47,843 bases of DNA from an uncultured Oscillibacter sp. (lineage in GTDB: Bacteria; Bacillota; Clostridia; Oscillospirales; Oscillospiraceae), in contig CAJTSM010000022.1 of NCBI GenBank assembly GCA_910578935.1, positions 1 through 47,843 on the forward strand, in the 5' to 3' direction. The position numbers and the translations under genes are program-made. Shown one piece after another: positions 7,375-15,506 of this stretch (the first letter of the stretch is position 1; every line of letters starts with the position of its first letter). Under the pieces are notes generated by a model. The model made no database searches and was not told the DNA's origin. It saw only the letters and a list, made by a program, of their open reading frames with translations.

Positions 7375-9273
7375 ATGGCAAAAAAATGGCGCGTTTATAT
7401 TATGACGGCATTGGGCTTTCTTTTGGCTCTGTTTCAGCTGTACAGCGGCGTCCGCCCCGTGGCAACTCAGATGCTGCGGGCCGTGCACGTGGCGTTCGGA
7501 CTGGGCATGGCCTTCATGATCTTCCCCATTGTCAAAAGCAAAGAGGGAAAATCCGACCCGAAAGAAAACCCGGGGCTCTTTATCATGGACCTGCTCTTTA
7601 CGGCCGGCATCATTTTCTGCGCGTTCTATTTCATCCATGAGCTGGACGCGCTGGCCTACCGCGGCGGCAACCCTACCACGATGGACGTGGTTGTCAGCTG
7701 CATCGCCGTACTGCTGGTATTGGAGTCCTGCCGGCGGTCCTTGGGCGCCGCCATGCCAATCATCGCCCTGGTCTTCATTGTGTACGCCCTGTTGGGGAAC
7801 CTCCCCGGTTTTCTCCGGCACCGGCCGATTGATCTGGAGTGGCTCTCCACCCACCTGTTCCTGACGACGGAGGGCGTATTCGGCACGACCATCGGCGCCA
7901 GTGCAACCACCGTATTCCTCTTTGTGCTTTTCGGCGCGGCGCTGGAAAAGACCGGCGGCGGCCAGTTCTTCCTCCAGCTGGCATACAGTGTCTGTGGGCG
8001 TTTTCGGGGCGGCACCGCCAAAGTGGCGGTGGTAGGAAGCGGCCTCATGGGCATGATCTCCGGCAGCGCGGTGGCCAATGTGGCCGGCGTGGGCACCATC
8101 GCCATTCCCATGATGAAGGAAGCCGGCTATTCCGCCGACGACGCCGGCGCCATAGAGGCGGTTTCCGCCAGCGGCGGGCTGATTATGCCGCCGGTTATGG
8201 GTGCGGCGGCCTTTATCATGGCGGAAAACCTGGGCCTCCCGTATTCGACCATTGTGCTGGCGGCAATTCTTCCGGCGACGCTGTATTACATGGCGCTGCT
8301 GTTCACAGTGGACTTCATCGCCGGGCGGCAGGGACTTACGGGAATGCCCCCCGAAAAGCTGCCCAAATTCACAGAGGTCGTGAAAGGCGGTTATCTCTAT
8401 ATCCTGCCCATGCTGATCCTGATTTACTTTATCTGCATTGCCAAAACCTCCGCGCAGAGAGCGGCCTTCTGGGGCTTCCTCTCCATTGTGGTGCTGTACG
8501 CGGTGCAGAAGATCGGCAAGGAAAAGGACGTCAAGGGTTATCTGAAAATGATGTTTGGCATTCTGGTGGACGGCTCCCGGCAGGCGGTTTCCATCATCGC
8601 CGCCTGCGCCTGCGCCGGAATCATCGTGGGCGTCATCTCCCTCACCGGCCTGGGCCTGACCCTTTCCAGCGCACTGGTGGATCTGGCCGGGGGCTCGCTG
8701 TTCCTCCTCCTGCTGTACACCGCCATTGCTTGCGTCATCCTGGGCATGGGTCTTCCGGTCACGGCCTGCTATATCATTCTGGCTGTGCTTGCGGCCCCGG
8801 CCATTGTCAAGCTGGGCGTCCCCGCTATTGCCGCGCACCTGTTTGTCATGTATTACGGCGTTTTGTCCAACATTACCCCGCCGGTAGCCCTGGCATCCTA
8901 TGTAGCAGCCGGAATCTCCAAGTCCAAACCGCTGTCGGTAGCGGTCACCTCCTGTAAAATGGGCATTGTCCTGTTTGTCCTTCCGTTCATGTTTGTCTAT
9001 CAGCCGGTGCTGATTCTTCAGAACGTGCAGGCGGTGGAACTGGTCATTGCACTTGTAACCAGCGTGCTGGGCGTCATCTCCATCTCCGGAGGGTTCCAAA
9101 AATATTTGCTGCGGACCGCCACAGTTCTGGAGAGCATCCTGCTGATTGCCGGCGGATTCCTGATGCTCTATCCGGAGCACATTACCGACCTTTTCGGGAT
9201 CGCCATGGTGGCGCTGGTCTTCCTTCTCCAGTGGAGGAGCCGGCGCGTCCCCACCAACAATACTGTGAATTGA
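7375..9273 (+). CDS. TRAP transporter fused permease (DctQM, 4TM/12TM type)
   Basis: This 632-residue integral membrane protein is the size and shape of TAXI-associated fused TRAP permeases: a small DctQ-like part (about residues 1-190) followed by a large DctM-like part. Family motifs include GSGLMGMISGSAVANVAGVG and EAVSASGGLIMPPVMGAAAF in the first half of DctM, and GMGLPVTACYII plus SNITPPVALASYVAAGI in the second. ATG 7375 is chosen because AAAGGAGGT precedes it by 7 bases. It forms a Na+-coupled secondary importer with the lipoprotein receptor just upstream. Confidence 0.92.
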   Translation: MAKKWRVYIMTALGFLLALFQLYSGVRPVATQMLRAVHVAFGLGMAFMIFPIVKSKEGKSDPKENPGLFIMDLLFTAGIIFCAFYFIHELDALAYRGGNPTTMDVVVSCIAVLLVLESCRRSLGAAMPIIALVFIVYALLGNLPGFLRHRPIDLEWLSTHLFLTTEGVFGTTIGASATTVFLFVLFGAALEKTGGGQFFLQLAYSVCGRFRGGTAKVAVVGSGLMGMISGSAVANVAGVGTIAIPMMKEAGYSADDAGAIEAVSASGGLIMPPVMGAAAFIMAENLGLPYSTIVLAAILPATLYYMALLFTVDFIAGRQGLTGMPPEKLPKFTEVVKGGYLYILPMLILIYFICIAKTSAQRAAFWGFLSIVVLYAVQKIGKEKDVKGYLKMMFGILVDGSRQAVSIIAACACAGIIVGVISLTGLGLTLSSALVDLAGGSLFLLLLYTAIACVILGMGLPVTACYIILAVLAAPAIVKLGVPAIAAHLFVMYYGVLSNITPPVALASYVAAGISKSKPLSVAVTSCKMGIVLFVLPFMFVYQPVLILQNVQAVELVIALVTSVLGVISISGGFQKYLLRTATVLESILLIAGGFLMLYPEHITDLFGIAMVALVFLLQWRSRRVPTNNTVN

Positions 9274-9282
9274 GGGGTTATT

Positions 9283-10050
9283 ATGAAATTTGAAGCCATC
9301 CGCGTGGAAATTGAAAAAAATATTGCCGTGATTACCATCGACAAACCCCCGGTCAACGCCATGGGGTCCGATGAGTATGGCGAACTGTATGAGGCGCTCT
9401 ACAAGCTGAGCAAGGACCCGGAGGTCCGGGTGCTGATCCTCACTGCCGCCGGGGAGAAAATTTTTGTGGGCGGCTCCGATGTCAAAGAATTCATGAAGCT
9501 GGACGGCGAGAGCGGCCCGCTGTATACCGCCCGAAACAATGGCGTGCGCGCTTATTTGTACAACTATCCCAAGCCGGTGATCTGCGCCCTGAATGGGTCT
9601 GCCTTCGGCGGCGGCGCGGGATTGGCCATCTGCGCCGATATCCGGCTGTCCGTGCCGGAAGCCAAGTTTAATCTTGGCGAGATCAATATGGGCACCCTGG
9701 GCCTGACCCAGCACATGATCGCCCGCTGTTTCAACGGCTCCGCCCGGAAGATGATCTACACCGGGGAACGAATCACCGCCGAAGACGCGCTGCGCATCGG
9801 CTTTGTGGACGAAATCGTTCCCCGCGAGGAGCTGATGAACCGCGCCCGCCAATTGGCGGAGGAAATCGCCGCCAAATCTCCCCTGGCCGTTCGCTACGCC
9901 AAGCAGTGCGTCATTGAAGCGGAGAAAAACCGCCTCTCCGGCATTCCCTTTGAGGCGGAGTGCATCGGCAAACTGTGGGCCACGGAAGACCAGAAGGAGG
10001 CTACCTCCGCTTTCCTGGAGAAGCGGGCGCCAAACTTCCAGGGGAAATAA
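9283..10050 (+). CDS. Enoyl-CoA hydratase/isomerase (crotonase) family protein
   Basis: This 255-residue crotonase-fold protein has FGGGAGLAICADIRLSVPEAKFN (oxyanion-hole and substrate loop region, about residues 105-128) and the C-terminal TGERITAEDALRIGFVDEIV typical of the family. The usual GAGGTQ segment reads GTLGLTQ, so the exact reaction is not certain. In this operon, hydration of crotonyl-CoA made by the glutaconyl-CoA decarboxylase is the simplest role. Action on glutaconyl-CoA itself is an alternative. It starts 9 bp after the permease with GAGGGG before the ATG, so it is co-transcribed. Confidence 0.85.
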   Translation: MKFEAIRVEIEKNIAVITIDKPPVNAMGSDEYGELYEALYKLSKDPEVRVLILTAAGEKIFVGGSDVKEFMKLDGESGPLYTARNNGVRAYLYNYPKPVICALNGSAFGGGAGLAICADIRLSVPEAKFNLGEINMGTLGLTQHMIARCFNGSARKMIYTGERITAEDALRIGFVDEIVPREELMNRARQLAEEIAAKSPLAVRYAKQCVIEAEKNRLSGIPFEAECIGKLWATEDQKEATSAFLEKRAPNFQGK

Positions 10051-10061
10051 CGGAGGCTGCT

Positions 10062-11030
10062 GTGAATAAGATCATGTCTTTGGAAGATGCTGTGGCCTCC
10101 TTTGTCCACGACGGAGACAGCCTCTGCATCGGTGGATGCACCACCAACCGCAAGCCCTACGCCCTGGTCCGGGAAATCATCCGTCAGGGCCGCAAAAATC
10201 TCTATCTCCATGGCGCGGCCTCAGGCGGCGACGCCGACATGCTCATCGGCGCAGACTGCTGCACCGCCTACATCAACTCCTACTGCGCGAACTCCGGTTA
10301 TTCCAACGTCTCCCGCCGCTACCGCAAGTATGTGGAAGAAGGCCGTATCCTGCTGGAGGACTACTCTTTGGACATTCACGCCGCGCTGTATCACGCGGCC
10401 GCGCTGGGCTTCCCTTTCATTGCCGTAAAGCACATGCTGGGCAGCGACCTCACCGAAAAAGTGGGCATCAGCGAAGAGGTCCGGGCCCAGCATCCCAAGC
10501 TGCCGCCTCAAAAGTGCATGATTGCAGATAACCCCTTCCATCCCGGGGACAAGCTTTGCTATATCCCCGTTCCGGACATCGACGTGGCCCTGATCCACGT
10601 ACAGAAAGCCGCGCCGGACGGCACCTGCCGCATTGAGGGCGCAGTGTTCAACGACCTGGATATGGCCCTTGGAAGCCGCCGGGTCATCGTCAGCTGTGAG
10701 GAGATCGTCACCAATGAGGAGATCCGGCGGGAACCGGGTCTGAACCAGATCTCCTGCATCATTCCAGACGCCATCGTGCTGGCCCCCTACGGCGCCCACC
10801 CCTCCCAGGTCTGCAACTATTACGACTATGACCGGGCTTATTTGAAATATTATGACCGCGTCGGCCGGGAGGACGGGCTCTTTGAGGAATATCTGGACGA
10901 ATGGGTACGTGGGCCGGCGGACCACTACGCGTATTTGGAAAAGCTGGGGGTCAAACGGCTGATGGACCTGCGGGTCCGCCCCGGCATGAATATCGCCATT
11001 CCAGCGGAGACAGGAGGGACCAGGGTATGA
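10062..11030 (+). CDS. gctA: Glutaconate CoA-transferase subunit A
   Basis: This is the alpha subunit of glutaconate CoA-transferase (family I), which moves CoA from acetyl-CoA (or another donor) to glutaconate. It matches the Acidaminococcus fermentans GctA sequence I know along its whole length, including RKPYA near the start, YDYD, and APYGAHPSQ. The start is taken as GTG 10062: it follows CGGAGG at ideal spacing, and VNKIMSLEDA aligns with the GctA N-terminus MSKVMTLKDA. The product is 322 residues (about 320 in the family). The stop overlaps the gctB start (ATGA), indicating translational coupling. Confidence 0.93.
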   Translation: MNKIMSLEDAVASFVHDGDSLCIGGCTTNRKPYALVREIIRQGRKNLYLHGAASGGDADMLIGADCCTAYINSYCANSGYSNVSRRYRKYVEEGRILLEDYSLDIHAALYHAAALGFPFIAVKHMLGSDLTEKVGISEEVRAQHPKLPPQKCMIADNPFHPGDKLCYIPVPDIDVALIHVQKAAPDGTCRIEGAVFNDLDMALGSRRVIVSCEEIVTNEEIRREPGLNQISCIIPDAIVLAPYGAHPSQVCNYYDYDRAYLKYYDRVGREDGLFEEYLDEWVRGPADHYAYLEKLGVKRLMDLRVRPGMNIAIPAETGGTRV

Positions 11031-11800
11031 CCTACACAAACAAGGAGATGCAGGTGGTCATGATCGCCCGGCAGATTCAGGACGGACAGCGGGTGATCGT
11101 CGGAACCGGACTGCCTTTGATCGGCGCGTCCCTGGCCAAGCGCACATACTCCCCCAACTGCTGCCTTCTGGTGGAAAGCGGCATGGTGGACGGGCAGCCT
11201 ATGGAGGCTCCCACCAGTGTGGCGGACCTGCGCTTTTCTCAGGGCGCCTCCACACTGGGAGAAACCTTCCGCTACTTTGGCCTGCAAAACAACTCCCTGC
11301 GCAAGAAAATGATGGACATCGGCTTTTTGGGCGGCGCTCAGGTGGACCCTTATGGAAATCTGAACTCCACCTCCATCGGCAATTACCACCATCCCTCCGC
11401 CCGGTTTTCCGGCAGCGGCGGAGCCAACGGCATCGCCACCTTTGTCGATACCGTTTTGATGATGCAGCATCAAAAGCGCCGCTTTGTGGAAAAAGTGGAC
11501 TACCTCACCAGTCCGGGCTGGATTGACGGGCCGGACGGGCGGGCAAAGAAGGGCCTTCCGGCCGACCGCGGCCCCCGGGCCGTCATCACCAATCTGGGAC
11601 TGATGCGTTTTGACGAAGAAACCCGGCGCATGTATGTGGCGGAGTATTTTCCAGGCGTCACCACGAAAGAAATTCAGGAGAACACCGGCTTTGAAATTGA
11701 CGTGTCCCGGGCGGTAGAGTCCATTCCGCCGGAGCCGGAGTGCTTGGAAATCCTGCGCACGCAGCTGGACCCCGACCGGGTCTATATCGGAAAGGAATAG
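11027..11800 (+). CDS. gctB: Glutaconate CoA-transferase subunit B
   Basis: This is the beta subunit, which carries the catalytic glutamate that forms the enzyme-CoA thioester. LLVESG places that glutamate at E50, which aligns with Glu54 of A. fermentans GctB. Other conserved segments are VGTGLPLIGAS, GGAQVDPYGN and SGSGGANGIAT. The start ATG at 11027 overlaps the gctA stop by 4 bp, and GGAGGG lies just upstream. The product has 257 residues, close to the known subunit. Confidence 0.93.
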   Translation: MTYTNKEMQVVMIARQIQDGQRVIVGTGLPLIGASLAKRTYSPNCCLLVESGMVDGQPMEAPTSVADLRFSQGASTLGETFRYFGLQNNSLRKKMMDIGFLGGAQVDPYGNLNSTSIGNYHHPSARFSGSGGANGIATFVDTVLMMQHQKRRFVEKVDYLTSPGWIDGPDGRAKKGLPADRGPRAVITNLGLMRFDEETRRMYVAEYFPGVTTKEIQENTGFEIDVSRAVESIPPEPECLEILRTQLDPDRVYIGKE

Positions 11801-11865
11801 CTCCTGCCGTTCCAGAGAAGGTTTCTTCTGCTTTATCACATAAAAGGAAGAGAGGCGCTGCAATC

Positions 11866-13641
11866 ATGAACGAATATTCTATGCCCCACTATTTCCAGCA
11901 TTTCCCTCAAATTGGCGAAGAGCTCTTCGCCGTGGATGAGGAGAACGCCCAGGCTCTCAAGGCGGCAGAGAAGGAAATTTCCCGCCGCATTGCCGCTGTC
12001 CTGGACGCCGGGAAACCCACCGAAGCGCTGAATACCTCCGGCCAGCTCTGTGCCATGCAGCGGATTGAAAAGCTGATTGACGCGGGCACTTGGCTGCCCC
12101 TTAACAGCCTGTTCAATCCCCAGGACAATGCCAACGGCTCCACCAACATTATTAAGGGCCTGGCCCAAGTCAATGGGAAGTGGGTTTTGATCGTAGCTTC
12201 CGACAACAAAAAAATGGCCGGCGCCTGGGTGCCCGGTCAGGCGGAAAATCTGCTGCGGGCTTCAGACACCGCCAAGCGGCTGAGAATTCCCCTGATTTAT
12301 CTGCTGAACTGCTCCGGCGTGAAGATGGACGAGCAGGAGAAAGTCTATCCCAACCGCCGGGGAGGCGGAACCCCCTTCTACCGCAACGCAGAGCTGAACC
12401 AGATGGGTATTCCGGTCATTGTGGGCATCTATGGCACCAACCCCGCCGGCGGAGGCTATCACTCCATCAGCCCCACCGTGCTGATCGCCCACAAGGACGC
12501 CAACATGGCGGTTGGCGGCGCGGGCATCGTGGGCGGTATGTCTCCCACGGGGCACGTGGATCAAGAAGCCGCCCAGGCGATGATTGATGCCCAGAAAGCC
12601 CTGCGCAGGAGCGTCCCCGGCACGGTTTCCATTCATCACGACGAAACCGGTTTTATGCGGGAGGTCTATGACACCGAGGAAGAAGTACTGCAAGCCATCC
12701 GCAAGTACGTGGGCTACAGCCCGGCATTCAATCCTGAGTTCTTCCGGGTGGATACCCCAAAAGAGCCGGCCTATCCCGGAGAGGACCTCTATTCCCTGTT
12801 GTCCGCCAATCAAAAGCGGCCCTATGAAATACGCGATGTCATTGCCCGGCTGGTGGATGCCTCCGCCTTTATGGAATATAAAAAAGGCTATGGCCCGGAG
12901 ATCATCACCGGCGTCGCCAAAATTGACGGCCTGCCGGTGGGCATCGTAGCCAATGTCCAGGGTTTCTTCCTGGATTATCCCGAATACCGGACCGACTCCC
13001 TGGGCGTGGGCGGCAAGCTGTACCGCCAGGGACTAATTAAAATGAGTGAGTTTGTGACGCTGTGCGCCCGAGACCGCCTTCCCATGATCTGGCTTCAGGA
13101 CACCAGCGGAATTGATGTGGGCAACGAGGCGGAACGGGCGGAACTGCTGGGACTGGGACAGAGCCTGATTTACTCGATTCAAAACTCCGACCTTCCCATG
13201 TTGGAAATCACCCTGCGCAAGGGCAGCGCCGCAGCTCATTACGTCCTGGGCGGCCCCCAGGGCAATGACACCAACGCCTTCTCCCTAGGCACGGTTGCTA
13301 CGGAAATCTATGTAATGCACGGCGAAACCGCCGCTTCCGCCATGTACGCCCGAAAGCTGGTGAAGGATCAGGCCGCCGGTGCGGATCTCCAGCCCACTAT
13401 CGACAAAATGAACCAGCTGATCGCCGACTACGCCGCCAAATCCCGGGCAGACTACTGTGCCAAGGCCGGTTTAGTAGACGAAGTGGTGCGGATGGACGGC
13501 CTGCGGGCATACCTCCGGGCCTTCACCGCCGCAGCCTACCAGAATCCCAAAACCATCTGCCCCCATCATCAGATGATTCTGCCCCGGGTCATCGCCGATT
13601 ACGACCGTCTGCACCCCGCTGTGGAAGAGGATGCGTTATGA
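11866..13641 (+). CDS. gcdA: Glutaconyl-CoA decarboxylase alpha subunit (carboxyltransferase)
   Basis: This is the biotin-dependent carboxyltransferase subunit of the Na+-translocating decarboxylase. It transfers the glutaconyl-CoA carboxyl group to biotin on GcdC and releases crotonyl-CoA. At 591 residues it is nearly the length of A. fermentans GcdA, with two crotonase-like lobes. Diagnostic stretches are SDNKKMAGAWVPGQAE, YGTNPAGGGYHSISP, GGKLYRQG and HYVLGGPQGNDTNAF. The start ATG 11866 follows a purine-rich GGAAGAGAGG. Its last codons overlap the start of the next small gene. Propionyl-CoA carboxylase beta is the wider family, but the close GcdA match and neighbours make this assignment firm. 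Confidence 0.95.
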   Translation: MNEYSMPHYFQHFPQIGEELFAVDEENAQALKAAEKEISRRIAAVLDAGKPTEALNTSGQLCAMQRIEKLIDAGTWLPLNSLFNPQDNANGSTNIIKGLAQVNGKWVLIVASDNKKMAGAWVPGQAENLLRASDTAKRLRIPLIYLLNCSGVKMDEQEKVYPNRRGGGTPFYRNAELNQMGIPVIVGIYGTNPAGGGYHSISPTVLIAHKDANMAVGGAGIVGGMSPTGHVDQEAAQAMIDAQKALRRSVPGTVSIHHDETGFMREVYDTEEEVLQAIRKYVGYSPAFNPEFFRVDTPKEPAYPGEDLYSLLSANQKRPYEIRDVIARLVDASAFMEYKKGYGPEIITGVAKIDGLPVGIVANVQGFFLDYPEYRTDSLGVGGKLYRQGLIKMSEFVTLCARDRLPMIWLQDTSGIDVGNEAERAELLGLGQSLIYSIQNSDLPMLEITLRKGSAAAHYVLGGPQGNDTNAFSLGTVATEIYVMHGETAASAMYARKLVKDQAAGADLQPTIDKMNQLIADYAAKSRADYCAKAGLVDEVVRMDGLRAYLRAFTAAAYQNPKTICPHHQMILPRVIADYDRLHPAVEEDAL

Positions 13642-13760
13642 ACGTACTGCTATACGCGCTGCTGACTTATCTGGCAACCGCCATCATCTCTTTTGCCGTG
13701 GTTGGCGTTATCGTATTGGTCAATAAACTCTGTTCAGCACCGAAGGAGAAATCGTCATGA
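13638..13760 (+). CDS. Mini delta-like subunit of the decarboxylase (single-pass membrane peptide)
   Basis: This is a 40-residue peptide with one N-terminal membrane helix (about residues 3-28, LLYALLTYLATAIISF then VVGVIVLV) and a short charged tail. Its ATG overlaps the gcdA stop by 4 bp, and its stop overlaps the gcdB ATG by 4 bp, so it is locked into the operon by coupled translation. An AAGGAGAAA inside it serves as the gcdB RBS. Delta/OadG-type subunits hold the carboxyltransferase to the membrane and sit at this operon position. This one has the helix but almost none of the soluble tail (the Acidaminococcus protein has about 107 residues). Position and helix support the role; sequence alone could not prove homology. 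Confidence 0.75.
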   Translation: MNVLLYALLTYLATAIISFAVVGVIVLVNKLCSAPKEKSS

Positions 13761-14977
13761 CGGAACTGCTCGCTCAACTGTTCCCCGGGATCAGCACTTT
13801 CTTCGCCATGGAACCTGCCGTCGCCATCGCCCGCATCGTGCTGATTGTCCTGGGCTTCTTCCTGGCGTATTTTGGATTTAAGCGCACGCTGGAGCCGCTT
13901 ATCATGGTCCCCATGGGCATTGCCATGATGTCCGTCAACGCCGGAATGCTGTTTCTCAGCGCCGGGACGGTGGGGAACATGTTTGTGGACCCATTGATTT
14001 CCGACGCGGTAGAGCTGGTCAACATCATGCAGATCAACTTCCTCCAGCCCATTTACAATCTGACCTTCTCCAACGGTCTAATCGCCTGCTTGGTATTTAT
14101 GGGCATTGGCGCCCGCAGTGAAATCAGCTACCTCCTGGCCAAGCCCTGGAGCTCCATTGTGATCGCCATCTGTGCGGAATTGGGCACCTTTGCCACACTG
14201 GTCATAGGTGTTTGGGCTTTCGGTCTGGCACCCCAGGCCGCGGCGGCCGTCGCCACGATCGGCGGCGCGGACGGTCCTATGGTGCTGTTTACTTCCCTGA
14301 TGCTGGCGCCGGAGCTTTTCGTCCCCATCTCCATCATTGCATATTTGTATCTCAGCCTGACCTACGGCGGATATCCGTTCCTCATCAAGGCGATCATCCC
14401 CAAGAAGTACCGGGGCATCGACATGTATGTGGAAGTGCCGGAGGTTTCCCAGAAATCCAAATTCATCTTTATCGTTGTCACCTGTTTCCTTCTCTGCCTG
14501 CTGCTGCCGGTGGCCGCGCCGCTGATCTTTTCCTTCTTCATCGGCATGGCGGTGAAGGAAGCTGAGATTAACAAGTACACGGAGCTGCTGGAAGAGGGGC
14601 TGTCCTACTTCGCCACGTTTTTCCTGGGGGTAATTCTGGGAGTGCTCTGCGAGGCGTCCACCATTTTGAATCCCACGGTTTTGGTTATCCTGGTATTGGG
14701 AATCCTGGCTCTGGCGATCTCTGCCATAGGCGGACTTTTGGGCGGGCTACTGATGTATTGGATTCACAAGCGCCGGGGAGAGGACTTCAATCCGGTGATC
14801 GGCGTTGCGGGCGTTTCCTGCGTCCCCTCCACCGCCAAGCTGGCTCAGCACGCGGCCATGGATGAAAACCCCTTCGCCATGATCCTGCCGGTGGCCATGG
14901 GGGCCAATATCTCCGGCGTCATCACCTCAGCCATTGCGGCCGGTATCTTTGTAAGCACCATTCACCTCATCGGTTAA
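13757..14977 (+). CDS. gcdB: Glutaconyl-CoA decarboxylase beta subunit (Na+ pump membrane subunit)
   Basis: This integral membrane subunit decarboxylates carboxybiotin and couples it to export of Na+. It belongs to the OadB/GcdB/MmdB family. The diagnostic GGADGP motif (with the functional Asp) lies in the re-entrant region (about residue 172), and GVAGVSCVPSTAKLAQ and GANISGVITSAIAAG form the conserved C-terminal region. The product has 406 residues and about nine to eleven membrane segments. The ATG overlaps the stop of the mini delta peptide. Beta subunits of oxaloacetate or methylmalonyl-CoA decarboxylase look alike; gcdA and gctAB in the operon settle the substrate. Confidence 0.93.
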   Translation: MTELLAQLFPGISTFFAMEPAVAIARIVLIVLGFFLAYFGFKRTLEPLIMVPMGIAMMSVNAGMLFLSAGTVGNMFVDPLISDAVELVNIMQINFLQPIYNLTFSNGLIACLVFMGIGARSEISYLLAKPWSSIVIAICAELGTFATLVIGVWAFGLAPQAAAAVATIGGADGPMVLFTSLMLAPELFVPISIIAYLYLSLTYGGYPFLIKAIIPKKYRGIDMYVEVPEVSQKSKFIFIVVTCFLLCLLLPVAAPLIFSFFIGMAVKEAEINKYTELLEEGLSYFATFFLGVILGVLCEASTILNPTVLVILVLGILALAISAIGGLLGGLLMYWIHKRRGEDFNPVIGVAGVSCVPSTAKLAQHAAMDENPFAMILPVAMGANISGVITSAIAAGIFVSTIHLIG

Positions 14978-15006
14978 GCCGGCGGTTTCCTGCAAACACA
15001 TCTGTT

Positions 15007-15150
15007 TATTACTTCCGAGCTAAAAGCTCGGAAGTAATAGGCGCCACGTGTTGCGGCTGCCGCCGCTTGCGGCGGCGCGCAAAACGGCTGAAATCAAATC
15101 TATTATTTCGAATTTTAAATTCGGAAATAATAATTACGGCTGTAAGCCGA
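15007..15150 (+). repeat. Cluster of palindromes between gcdB and gcdC
   Basis: Palindrome A is a perfect 14-bp stem TATTACTTCCGAGC/GCTCGGAAGTAATA with loop TAAAA (15007-15039). Palindrome B (15101-15132) has the same outer sequence family, TATTATTTC-GAATT/AATTCGGAAATAATA, with one bulged base. Between them is GCCGCCGCTTGCGGCGGC, and after B comes CGGCTGTAAGCCG directly before the gcdC RBS. The mRNA should fold into a string of hairpins. This looks like an inserted REP-like or MITE-like element, or an RNA stabiliser separating gcdC from the pump genes. Confidence 0.65.
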
Positions 15151-15168
15151 AAAAAGGAGTAATAGCGT

Positions 15169-15378
15169 ATGGAAATTAAAGCAAGAATTCCCGGTACGGT
15201 GGTTGCCGTCAATGTTCAGGTGGGCGACAGCGTAAAAACGAGGGCAGTTCTGGGCGTTATGGAGGCCATGAAAATGGAGCAGCCCATCGCCTGCCCTGTA
15301 GACGGCACGGTTAAAGAGATTCGGGTAAACGTCGGAGACAAGGTCAAGCCCGGCGCGGTATTGATGGTTGTCGAGTAA
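15169..15378 (+). CDS. gcdC: Biotin carrier (biotinyl) subunit of glutaconyl-CoA decarboxylase
   Basis: This is a 69-residue free-standing biotinyl domain with EAMKME; K35 is the biotinylated lysine, and the surrounding GVMEAMKMEQPI and the C-terminal GDKVKPG turn are canonical. It ferries CO2 from GcdA to GcdB. GcdC of Acidaminococcus has a long Ala/Pro linker before this domain, and none is present here. AAAAAAGGAG precedes the ATG by 9-10 bases. It is last in the operon, set off from gcdB by about 190 bp of hairpin-forming sequence. Confidence 0.93.
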   Translation: MEIKARIPGTVVAVNVQVGDSVKTRAVLGVMEAMKMEQPIACPVDGTVKEIRVNVGDKVKPGAVLMVVE

Positions 15379-15396
15379 GCGGGCATCTATAGGTTT

Positions 15397-15441
15397 TGCG
15401 GAAAAGCGGATGGTCAGATTTGAACCATCCGCTTTTCCGCA
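15397..15441. terminator. Long hairpin after gcdC, probable transcript end
   Basis: Perfect 18-bp arms (TGCGGAAAAGCGGATGGT and its complement) surround a 9-base loop 18 bp past the gcdC stop. There is no T run on either side, so it may be a processing or stabilising 3' end rather than a strict rho-independent terminator. Confidence 0.6.
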
Positions 15442-15506
15442 GTCAATAGGTAAAAAATTGGGGGAATTCCGTACGGCGGGCTCTATTGGGAAGAAGAATC
15501 TGCCGG

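Noticed and set aside
7201..9852. An 883-codon open frame on the minus strand opposite the TRAP permease
   Set aside because: It is rich in Gly/His/Gln/Arg, has no RBS, and lies exactly antisense to the permease and crotonase genes. It is a codon-bias shadow.
15007..15132. The paired palindromes considered as CRISPR repeats
   Set aside because: There are only two units, not identical, each a complete palindrome, with no spacer-repeat periodicity and no cas gene.
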